From contig CAZXMB010000194.1 in assembly GCA_964641715.1 (NCBI GenBank), positions 1 to 5,042 on the forward strand: a stretch of DNA of 5,042 bases, in the 5' to 3' direction. Of this stretch, positions 1 to 5,042 are shown one piece after another. A model generated the notes under the pieces. It had not been told where the DNA came from and ran no database searches. It saw nothing but the letters and a program-made list of their open reading frames with translations. Made by a program: the position numbers and the translations under genes. The stretch's first letter is position 1; the number at the start of each line of letters is the position of its first letter. This DNA is from CAZXMB01 sp964641715 (GTDB taxonomy: Bacteria > Desulfobacterota > BSN033 > UBA1163).

Positions 1-8
1 TAAATTTA

Positions 9-120
9 GTCTCCGAGCCTTTTTCCTAAATCTTGCCTTATCCTTCTCGAACAGGATATGGAAAATGGCCGTTAGGGCATGGTGGGAAACGACCATACCT
101 CCCGTGTTTGGAAAGGAGAT
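9..120 (+). promoter_or_regulatory. Moco-type riboswitch aptamer (molybdenum/tungsten cofactor sensor)
   Basis: Conserved blocks of the Moco RNA motif occur in the right order: CTCCGAGCC (11-19), GGCC (67-70), GGGAAA (84-89), CCTCCCGTG (98-106) and GGAAAGGAG (110-118). The predicted helices are visible. The closing stem pairs 9-14 with 115-120 (one G-U). A long arm pairs 17-26 with 60-69 (one mismatch) and is capped by 39-43/54-58. A hairpin pairs 79-83 with 92-96 and presents the GGGAAACG loop, extended by GG 76-77/CC 98-99. Known members of this class bind molybdenum cofactor or possibly its tungsten counterpart and usually precede Moco synthesis or molybdoenzyme genes, as here. Recognition is from memory of the motif and not from a covariance search. 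No room for a promoter remains at the left edge, so transcription probably starts before or very close to base 1. Confidence 0.9.
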
Positions 121-155
121 AAAGAAGCTGATCCGGCCGATATCTCAAACACGGG
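101..155 (+). promoter_or_regulatory. Putative antiterminator pairing of aptamer 3' strand with terminator loop
   Basis: CCCGTGTTTG (101-110) and CAAACACGGG (146-155) are perfect 10-nt reverse complements. The first lies in the conserved 3' part of the aptamer and the second is most of the terminator loop. No unpaired base separates 155 from the terminator's 3' arm at 156, and only three (143-145) follow its 5' arm, so a full 10-bp helix and the full terminator stem are unlikely to coexist. The simplest model is that without ligand 101-110 pairs with the loop and the terminator is blocked, while with cofactor bound 101-110 stays in the aptamer and the terminator forms. The complementarity is seen; the switching direction is inferred. 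Confidence 0.7.
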
Positions 156-167
156 TATCGGCCTTTT
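135..167 (+). terminator. Riboswitch-controlled intrinsic terminator
   Basis: A perfect 8-bp GC-rich stem, GGCCGATA (135-142) with TATCGGCC (156-163), closes a 13-nt loop and is followed at once by TTTT (164-167) and AT-rich sequence, the layout of a Rho-independent terminator. It sits 15 nt after the riboswitch aptamer and well before the first gene, so it is best read as the expression platform of the switch. The loop (146-155) is exactly complementary to aptamer bases 101-110, giving a built-in competitor. The U-tract is short, so termination may be partial. Confidence 0.85.
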
Positions 168-178
168 ATTTATGTAAA

Positions 179-287
179 GGTTACGGTAACGAAGCCCGTT
201 TCGCAATTCGGTCAAGGTTACGTCTAAAGAATTAAAAGCCGATAAACGTAGCCTTCAATTAACGATACGGGCATCGTTACCATTACC
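179..287. repeat. 109-nt imperfect palindrome in the operon leader
   Basis: This fills most of the gene-free stretch between the terminator and moeA. The outer arms 179-203 and 263-287 pair at 21 of 25 positions (mismatches at 182, 184, 193 and 200). AATT 205-208 can pair with 257-260, and an inner stem 214-223/246-255 pairs at all ten positions with one G-U, leaving a 22-nt loop. The whole segment could thus form one long hairpin in DNA or RNA. It has no coding potential that I can see. The form resembles a non-autonomous palindromic element (MITE- or REP-like), but I do not recognise the family and see no clear target-site duplication. It would be transcribed in the moeA leader after terminator read-through. 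Confidence 0.7.
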
Positions 288-318
288 GTTTAACGAAAAA
301 CTTATTATCTAATTAAAA

Positions 319-1706
319 ATGAAAGGTTTCTTCAGGGTTCAGACACCCGAACAACTTCTTCAAAAGATTGAACGGTTCAAATCCCTTTCCTCTGAGCGGA
401 TCCCTATTGAGGAGTCTCTTCAGCGGGTTCTCGCAGAGGATGTCATTTCTCATATTAATCTTCCCGGATTTCCACGCTCTACGGTGGACGGCTTTGCCTT
501 AAAGGCAAAGGATACCTTTGGTGCCTCGGAGAAGAATCCCGCTATTTTCAGGGTGACCGGGGAAATTCCAATGGGGGAGGTTTCCGGAATTGAGATCCAA
601 GACGGTGAAGCCGTTAAGGTGGCCACCGGAGGGATGATCCCAAAGGGTGCGGATGCGGTCGAGATGGTCGAATATACAGAATGGATAGACGCTCACACCC
701 TTCATGCCTTCAAGACCCTTTTCCCACTGGAGAATGTGATTCAGGTCGGCGAGGATGTGAAGGCAGGGGAGGTAATTCTTCAAAAGGGCCATTTCATCCG
801 GCCTCAGGAGATAGGCCTCATGGCCGGGATCGGGGAAAAAGAGGTCAATGTTTTTCTTAAACCGAGAGTGGGGATCATCTCTTCGGGTGACGAGATTGTT
901 TCCATAGAAAAAGAGCCCAAACCCGGAGAAGTGAAGGATATCAATCGTTACACCATTGTCTCAATGGTGAAGGAATCAGGGGGAGTTCCCATCTTTCTCG
1001 GAATCGCAAAAGACCGATTCGACGATCTCAAAGAGAGGATTGAAACAGGATTGAGGGACACGGATATGGTGGTCGTCACCGGAGGGAGCTCTGTCGGGAC
1101 ACTGGATCTGACAGGCGAGGTGCTTCGGTCCTTTCCGGGGACGGAGATCCTTGGCCATGGCATCTCCATCAGACCGGGAAAACCAACCCTTCTTGCGGAT
1201 ATCAACGGAAAACCCTTTCTCGGCCTTCCGGGCCATCCTGTCTCTGCCATGGTCATCTTTCACCTTTTCGGCAGACCCATCCTGAAAATCCTGTCGGGCA
1301 TGTCCGGAGAACGGATCTGGTCTCGGATGAAGATCAAAGTCAAAGCCTCACGCAACATTCCATCCGTTCCCGGCCGGGAGGATTATGTGAGGGTAAGGCT
1401 GGAAGAGAAGGATGGGACCTGCTGGGCCTATCCCGTCTTTGGAAAATCCGGGGTGATCTCCAATCTCGTCAATGCCNNNNNNNNNNNNNNNNNNNNNNNN
1501 NNNNNNNNNNNNNNNNNNNNNNNNNNNNNNNNNNNNNNNNNNNNNNNNNNNNNNNNNNNNNNNNNNNNNNNNNNNNCTGGGCCTATCCCGTCTTTGGAAA
1601 ATCCGGGGTGATCTCCAATCTCGTCAATGCCGATGGTCTGATCCGGATCGGGATCAACGAAGAAGGGTTGGAGGAAGGAGAAGAAGCGGAAGTGATCCTT
1701 TTTTAA
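319..1706 (+). CDS. moeA: Molybdopterin molybdenumtransferase MoeA, interrupted by a false assembly gap
   Basis: MoeA catalyses the last step of cofactor synthesis in the cytoplasm, inserting molybdate (or tungstate) into adenylylated molybdopterin with release of AMP. Family motifs appear in order: LPGFPRSTVDGFA (48-60, Asp57 at the position of the conserved MDG aspartate), ATGGMIPKGAD (102-112), SSGDE (188-192), TGGSSVGTLD (254-263, Asp263), HGISIRPGKPT (280-290) and LPGHPVSA (303-310), followed by the C-terminal beta-barrel domain. One hundred N (1477-1576) interrupt it, but the 55 bp on both sides are identical. Joining 319-1476 to 1632-1706 restores one frame of 410 residues ending in an acidic tail and TAA, the usual MoeA length. 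Read literally, the insertion shifts the frame. The ATG at 319 fits the family N-terminus (MKGFFRVQTPEQ), though no Shine-Dalgarno sequence precedes it. It is first in the operon under the riboswitch. Confidence 0.93.
1477..1576. other. Assembly gap of exactly 100 N, probably of true length zero or negative
   Basis: The round number of N is the usual placeholder for a scaffold join of unknown length. The 55 bp before it (1422-1476) and the 55 bp after it (1577-1631) are identical base for base, as expected when two contig ends that overlap by one k-mer were not merged. Collapsing the duplicate and the N restores an intact moeA, so no real sequence is likely to be missing. Confidence 0.95.
1577..1631. 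repeat. Exact 55-bp duplicate of 1422-1476, an assembly artefact
   Basis: It is identical to the segment just before the run of N and encodes the same MoeA residues, around FGKSGVISNLVNA. Since MoeA has this segment once and the downstream codons continue correctly from either copy, it is a duplicated contig end and not a biological repeat. It puts 155 extra positions (with the N) into the gene, not a multiple of three, so automatic gene callers will report a truncated MoeA. Confidence 0.93.
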
Positions 1707-1747
1707 GTTCAAATGTGAAATTTAAAAATGGGATTCTAAAACGAGTT

Positions 1748-1790
1748 CAGAATGACATTCTTGTCATGCCGGACTTGTTTCGGCATCTTG
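1748..1790. repeat. Short palindromic intergenic repeat (REP/MITE-like) between the moeA genes
   Basis: Two adjoining hairpins are visible: ATGACA (1752-1757) with TGTCAT (1762-1767) around a 4-nt loop, and ATGCCG (1766-1771) with CGGCAT (1781-1786) around a 9-nt loop. They share two bases, so they can form only alternately or in shortened form. The core GTCATGCCGGACTTG is a type of intergenic repeat I recall from many bacterial genomes, which suggests a dispersed element, but copy number cannot be judged here. It lies in the 133-bp spacer 1707-1839, where I see no other gene, no T-tract terminator and no clear promoter. Confidence 0.6.
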
Positions 1791-1839
1791 CTGGATTTTA
1801 CTTGGAATGTGAGTTTTGACATTTGACATTGCAGTTCTT

Positions 1840-3777
1840 ATGAAACGAACCATTTACCTCAAGAAAAAGTCTTTAGAAGAAACTAAGAAGGTTGCATCAG
1901 AGCTGGTCAGCCTCATCCATCTTGAGAACGAGACGATCTCTGTGGTTCATTCGGTGGGCCGTGTAACCGCAGAACCTCTCTTTGCAAGAATCTCTTCGCC
2001 CCCCTATCACTGTGCGGCAATGGATGGGATTGCGGTCAGGGCCCAAACCACTTATGGGGCAGCCGAGGAATCTCCAAAGTCTTTGGTCCTTGGAAAGGAT
2101 GCCTTTTTCATCAACACCGGAAATCCCATCCCTGAGGGGACGGATGCGGTGATCATGATTGAAGATGTTCATCAGATCAATTCTCAAACCGTGGAGATCC
2201 GGGAGGCTGCCCATCCCTGGCAGCACGTCAGGGCTGTTGGCGAAGATATTATTGCCACAGAGATGATCTTCCCCGAAAACCATCCCATCACACCTTATGA
2301 TATTGGAGCCCTGTTAGCCAGTGGTCACCTGGAAATCAATGTCAAAAAAAGGCCAAGGGTCCTCATCCTTCCAACCGGATCGGAATTGGTGGATCCCTGT
2401 CACCCCAGCCTCAACTCCTCCGGAATCATCGAATCCAACTCTTATGTCCTGAGCGGATTGATCGCTCAGGATGGAGGAGAACCCATCCGGCATCCCATTG
2501 TCAAAGACGATTTCGAGAAGATCAAAGAGGCTCTTCTTTCGAGTCTCGAAGGGATAGACCTCATCCTGGTCATTGCCGGCTCCTCCGCAGGTTCTGAAGA
2601 TTATACCCGGTCCATCATTGAAGAATCAGGAGAGGTCCTGATTCACGGGATCTCGATGATGCCCGGCAAACCGACCCTCCTCGGTAAATTCATGGAGAGA
2701 CCGATCATCGGGATTCCAGGCTACCCTATCTCGGCCATCATGGCTTATGAAGAACTGGTCAGGCCCCTCCTTTATCAGGCACTCTGCCTGATGAAATCCG
2801 AGAGGCCAAGGGTAAAAGTCAGGCCAATCAGAAAGATTCCTTCTAAGTTGGGCACAGAAGAATTTCTGAGGGTGAAGATAGGAAAGATTGGACAAGGGCT
2901 CTATGCCTCTCCTCTGCCCAGAGGCTCAGGAATCATCACCTCTTTGACAAAGGCGGATGGGATCATACGAATCCCTGCCCTTTCCGAAGGCCTAAATGAA
3001 AATGAAGAAGCCGAAGCGGAACTTCTCAGACCCCTTGAGGAAATCCTCCATACTGTTGTGATGGTTGGAAGCCATGACCTCACTCTCGATCTCCTGGCCG
3101 ACCTGTTGGGTAAATATTATCCTCCTGTCTTTTTCTCATCCCATCCGGTGGGGAGCTTAAGTGGAATCCTCGCCATCAGGAACGGCTTCGCTCATATGGC
3201 CGGCCTCCACCTTCTCGATCCTGATTCAGGGGAATACAATCTCCCCTATATTCAAAAATATCTAAGAGGGGTAGAGGTAAGACTCATTCACCTTGTCTAC
3301 CGGGAACAGGGATTGATCGTCCAGCGTGGAAACCCCAGGGGAATAAAGAACCTCAAAGACCTTTTTCGAAAAGACATACTCTTTATCAATCGCCAGAAGG
3401 GTTCCGGGACAAGAGTCCTTTTCGATCATATCCTTAAAACTCTTTCCGTCGAATCGGGCTGGATTCGGGGTTATGAAAAGGAAGAATTCACCCATATGGC
3501 GGTGGCTTCAATGGTCGCCAGTGGCATGGCGGATGTCGGACTGGGAATTCTCTCTGCGGCCAAGGCAATGAATCTCGATTTCATTCCGGTTGCGAAGGAG
3601 CGCTACGATCTTGCCATCCCCTCCATCTATTGGGAGGACGAAAAGATTCAAAAGGTGATCGAAGTGATCCGCTCGAAAGAGTTTAAAGAAGCGGCCCTCC
3701 GGATGGGTGGATATGATGTATCGAAAACAGGTGAAGAATTACGAATAACCAATTACCAAGCACCAATAACCAAATAA
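1840..3777 (+). CDS. MoeA-like molybdenumtransferase fused to a C-terminal PBP-like (LysR-substrate-binding type) domain
   Basis: This 645-residue protein has two parts. Residues 1 to about 400 are a complete MoeA: AAMDG (59-63, Asp62), TGNPIPEG (93-100), TGSE (179-182), AGSSAGSEDYT (246-256, Asp254), HGISMMPGKPT (269-279), IPGYPISA (292-299) and the C-terminal barrel. Residues from about 405 to 625 resemble the PBP-like domain related to COG1910 molybdate-binding proteins, with GSHD (410-413), AHMAGLHLLDPDSGEYN, NRQKGSGTR (517-525) and THMAVASMVASGMADVGLGI (551-570). No signal peptide or membrane segment is visible, so this domain should be cytoplasmic and may bind or sense the metal oxyanion (inference). 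The ATG at 1840 is preferred over a TTG at 1816 because MKRTIYLKKKSLEE looks like the family start and the eight extra codons are spacer sequence; neither start has a good Shine-Dalgarno. The last 12 or so residues (ELRITNYQAPITK) come from the repeat downstream. Confidence 0.92.
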   Translation: MKRTIYLKKKSLEETKKVASELVSLIHLENETISVVHSVGRVTAEPLFARISSPPYHCAAMDGIAVRAQTTYGAAEESPKSLVLGKDAFFINTGNPIPEGTDAVIMIEDVHQINSQTVEIREAAHPWQHVRAVGEDIIATEMIFPENHPITPYDIGALLASGHLEINVKKRPRVLILPTGSELVDPCHPSLNSSGIIESNSYVLSGLIAQDGGEPIRHPIVKDDFEKIKEALLSSLEGIDLILVIAGSSAGSEDYTRSIIEESGEVLIHGISMMPGKPTLLGKFMERPIIGIPGYPISAIMAYEELVRPLLYQALCLMKSERPRVKVRPIRKIPSKLGTEEFLRVKIGKIGQGLYASPLPRGSGIITSLTKADGIIRIPALSEGLNENEEAEAELLRPLEEILHTVVMVGSHDLTLDLLADLLGKYYPPVFFSSHPVGSLSGILAIRNGFAHMAGLHLLDPDSGEYNLPYIQKYLRGVEVRLIHLVYREQGLIVQRGNPRGIKNLKDLFRKDILFINRQKGSGTRVLFDHILKTLSVESGWIRGYEKEEFTHMAVASMVASGMADVGLGILSAAKAMNLDFIPVAKERYDLAIPSIYWEDEKIQKVIEVIRSKEFKEAALRMGGYDVSKTGEELRITNYQAPITK

Positions 3778-3831
3778 TAACCAATATTCAAATTTCAACC
3801 TCCAAACATTGTTTGGTTATTAGTTAATTGG
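3741..3831. repeat. AATAACCAA repeat cluster overlapping the end of moeA-PBP
   Basis: AATAACCAA occurs three times (3744-3752, 3765-3773, 3776-3784) and its complement TTGGTTATT once (3813-3821). CCAATTA (3749-3755) also faces TAATTGG (3825-3831), and CCAAAC (3802-3807) pairs with GTTTGG (3811-3816) around a 3-nt loop. The cluster therefore forms an imperfect inverted repeat. It starts inside the last codons of the upstream gene and supplies its TAA stop (3775-3777). Such AT-rich 'ACCAAT' repeats look like dispersed intergenic sequence. The family is unnamed to me, and no T-tract follows the hairpins. Confidence 0.6.
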
Positions 3832-3848
3832 AATTTATTTGGAGCTTG

Positions 3849-3867
3849 CCTGCCTGCGGTAGGCAGG
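3849..3867. repeat. GC-rich 7-bp hairpin upstream of moaA
   Basis: CCTGCCT (3849-3855) pairs perfectly with AGGCAGG (3861-3867) around a GCGGT loop. It is flanked by TTGGAATTT/GGAATTTGG-type direct repeats (GGAATTT at 3830, 3868 and 3881), which are part of the same repeat-rich spacer. No run of T follows, so I do not call it a terminator. It could slow RNA decay or be a protein-binding or mobile palindromic unit; nothing here decides between these. Confidence 0.6.
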
Positions 3868-3896
3868 GAATTTGGTGATTGGAATTTCTAAATAAT

Positions 3897-4880
3897 ATGC
3901 TTTTCGATCCATACAAACGCAGAATCAATTACCTGCGAATCTCAGTAACAGATCGCTGTAATTTACGGTGTCGTTATTGCATGCCGGAGAACGGTCTTCC
4001 ACTTATCCCCCAAGAGGAGATCCTGACCTATGAGGAGATATTGAAAATGGTCCGTGTCTTTGCATCGGAGGGAATATCCAAGGTCAGATTAACCGGTGGA
4101 GAGCCTCTGGTCAGGAAGGGGATCATCGATTTTGTCTCCCGGCTTTCAACGATTCAGGAGATCAAAGATTTAAGCCTGACCACGAATGGAATCCTCCTGA
4201 AAGATTTCGCCAGAGACCTGAAGGCCGCCGGATTAAAAAGGGTGAACATCAGCTTGGACACTCTCAAAAAAGAGAGGTTCTATCAGATCACCCGGAGAAA
4301 TGGGTATGAGCGGGTGTGGGAAGGGATTGAAGAGGCATTAAAAGTCAACCTCTCTCCGATTAAAATCAATATGGTAGCGATCAGGGGATGGAATGATGAT
4401 GAGATCGAATCCTTTGCAAAACTAACACTTCCTTTTCCGCTTATCGTTCGATATATTGAGTATATGCCATCAGGTAATGGTGAACAGTGGAGAAAAGGAG
4501 ATATTCTGACCATCTCTCAAATTAAGACCTCCCTGGAAAAGATGGGTAGACTGATCCCAATCCCACCCGGACAGTGGGATGGCCCGGCTAAAAGATTCCG
4601 TTTTGAAGGAGCGGCCGGAGAGATCGGACTGATCGGTCCGGTGAGCGACCACTTCTGCGGGAATTGTAATCGAATCCGCCTCACCCCTGATGGGAAAATC
4701 AGAACCTGCCTCTTCTCCGATGAGGAGATCAATGTAAAGGAATTTCTCAGAAATGGCAGAAGCGATCAGGACCTGAAAGAGCGACTGTTTGAGGCCCTGA
4801 AAAGCAAACCGGAAAAACATCTCATCAACACACACCAGTTTAAGAAATGTCAGAGGAATATGTCAGCGATTGGAGGATAG
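3897..4880 (+). CDS. moaA: GTP 3',8-cyclase MoaA (radical SAM)
   Basis: MoaA catalyses the first step of Moco synthesis, the radical S-adenosylmethionine-dependent rearrangement of GTP to (8S)-3',8-cyclo-7,8-dihydroguanosine 5'-triphosphate, which MoaC then converts to cyclic pyranopterin monophosphate. The 327-residue protein has the usual length. The N-terminal 4Fe-4S cluster motif CNLRCRYC places cysteines at 21, 25 and 28. The SAM-binding GGEP is at 67-70 and SLDTL at 119-123. The C-terminal substrate cluster motif CX2CX13C has Cys254, Cys257 and Cys271. The protein ends in MSAIGG with the conserved terminal Gly-Gly. All key residues are intact. I choose the ATG at 3897 because MLFDPYKRRINYLRISVTDRC matches the normal MoaA N-terminus. 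An in-frame TTG at 3879 directly follows a TGA and lies in repeat sequence. No strong Shine-Dalgarno is seen before either start. Confidence 0.97.
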   Translation: MLFDPYKRRINYLRISVTDRCNLRCRYCMPENGLPLIPQEEILTYEEILKMVRVFASEGISKVRLTGGEPLVRKGIIDFVSRLSTIQEIKDLSLTTNGILLKDFARDLKAAGLKRVNISLDTLKKERFYQITRRNGYERVWEGIEEALKVNLSPIKINMVAIRGWNDDEIESFAKLTLPFPLIVRYIEYMPSGNGEQWRKGDILTISQIKTSLEKMGRLIPIPPGQWDGPAKRFRFEGAAGEIGLIGPVSDHFCGNCNRIRLTPDGKIRTCLFSDEEINVKEFLRNGRSDQDLKERLFEALKSKPEKHLINTHQFKKCQRNMSAIGG

Positions 4881-5019
4881 AAAGGCTCGAGGATAGAGGA
4901 GTGATCACTACGTTCCCTTGAGGGTGGAGGCCAAAAATTTACTTTGCCTTAAGCACAACGATCCTCAAACGAAGCGCTCCTCAAGGTAAACGATCCTTGA
5001 ACATCATTTGGAGGAAAGG
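4881..5019 (+). promoter_or_regulatory. Structured 139-nt spacer/leader between moaA and the probable moaC
   Basis: No gene is visible here, but the stretch contains several complementary segments. CCTTGAGG (4916-4923) pairs perfectly with CCTCAAGG (4979-4986), and TCAAGG (4981-4986) can instead pair with CCTTGA (4995-5000), so two alternative hairpins compete for the same bases. AGTGATCACT (4900-4909) is a perfect 10-nt palindrome. AACGATCCT occurs twice (4958-4966 and 4989-4997). The last hairpin ends 10 nt before the Shine-Dalgarno of the next gene. A regulatory role is possible but not shown; it may equally be another dispersed repeat. Confidence 0.35.
5010..5014 (+). promoter_or_regulatory. 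Strong Shine-Dalgarno of the downstream gene
   Basis: GGAGG lies five bases before the ATG at 5020, an optimal spacing. It supports a real start there and stands out because the three upstream genes in this window lack a comparable site. Confidence 0.8.
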
Positions 5020-5042
5020 ATGAAAAGGCTAACCCACCTTGA
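5020..5042 (+). CDS. moaC: Probable MoaC (cyclic pyranopterin monophosphate synthase), N-terminus only
   Basis: Only ATG plus six codons (MKRLTHL) and two further bases are in the window; the gene runs off the right edge. MoaC proteins commonly begin with a short segment containing LTH(L/I) before the MVDVS block (E. coli begins MSQLTHI), and moaC very often follows moaA, since the two enzymes act in sequence. The assignment rests on four or five residues plus context and is therefore tentative. A perfect GGAGG ribosome binding site supports the start itself. Confidence 0.65.

Noticed and set aside
499..792. Open frame on the - strand inside moeA
   Set aside because: It is antisense to conserved MoeA codons, shows no recognisable domain, and is explained by the codon bias of the + strand gene. 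The same applies to the - strand frames at 948-1263, 1897-2283, 2626-3083, 3262-3495 and 4283-4835.
1422..1631. Biological tandem duplication or insertion element within moeA
   Set aside because: Exact identity of 55 bp on both sides of precisely 100 N and restoration of a normal MoeA on collapse point to an assembly artefact.
1428..1712. Open frame on the - strand through the gap
   Set aside because: It also depends on the N run and reads the duplicated 55 bp twice in antisense; it has no family features.
1472..1819. Open frame on the + strand across the N run and into the moeA spacer
   Set aside because: It begins just before the N run and is kept open only by the unresolved bases; after the gap it is out of frame with MoeA and then runs through repeat sequence. 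It disappears when the false gap is collapsed.
1816..1839. TTG at 1816 as the start of the MoeA-PBP protein
   Set aside because: The added eight residues come from spacer sequence with no ribosome binding site, and the ATG at 1840 gives the expected family N-terminus.
3849..3888. GC-rich hairpin before moaA as an intrinsic terminator
   Set aside because: The stem is followed by GAATTTGG and not by a run of T, and the genes on both sides belong to one pathway, so termination here is not supported.
4901..4921. Tiny open frame GTG ATC ACT ACG TTC CCT TGA after moaA as a leader peptide
   Set aside because: Six codons after a purine-rich stretch can arise by chance; there is no run of regulatory codons and no link to a clear attenuator.

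Overview
The window holds part of a molybdenum (or tungsten) cofactor biosynthesis operon, all on the + strand. The order is: Moco-type riboswitch with an intrinsic terminator (about 9-167), moeA (319-1706, interrupted by a spurious assembly gap), a second moeA fused to a periplasmic-binding-protein-like domain (1840-3777), moaA (3897-4880), and the first seven codons of what is probably moaC (from 5020). I see no convincing gene on the - strand and no tRNA, rRNA, CRISPR array or transposase gene.

Organism: the combination of tandem MoeA paralogues, the MoeA-PBP fusion, moderate GC content and intergenic spacers full of short palindromic repeats suggests an anaerobic bacterium of the Desulfobacterota ('Deltaproteobacteria') or a neighbouring phylum. 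The run of exactly 100 N flanked by an exact 55-bp duplication suggests a scaffolded short-read assembly, perhaps a metagenome bin. The taxonomic guess is weak, because it rests on architecture and style and not on a marker gene.

How the parts work together: MoaA and MoaC convert GTP to cyclic pyranopterin monophosphate, the first stage of the pathway. The MoeA proteins act at the last stage, inserting molybdate (or tungstate) into adenylylated molybdopterin. The MoeA-PBP fusion carries in one apparently cytoplasmic chain a domain resembling oxyanion-binding proteins, which may help deliver or sense the metal oxyanion. The leader RNA can be read as an OFF switch. The 3' part of the aptamer (101-110) is perfectly complementary to the loop of the terminator hairpin (146-155), so cofactor binding would free the terminator and lower expression of the whole operon. 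The promoter must lie at or before base 1.

Region by region: 1-167 is regulatory RNA. 168-318 is dominated by a 109-nt near-palindrome. 319-1706 is moeA with a false gap. 1707-1839 holds two short hairpins of a REP/MITE-like repeat. 1840-3777 is moeA-PBP, whose last dozen codons run into repeat sequence. 3778-3896 holds an AATAACCAA-type repeat and a GC-rich hairpin. 3897-4880 is moaA. 4881-5019 is a structured leader before the probable moaC, the only start here with a strong Shine-Dalgarno sequence.
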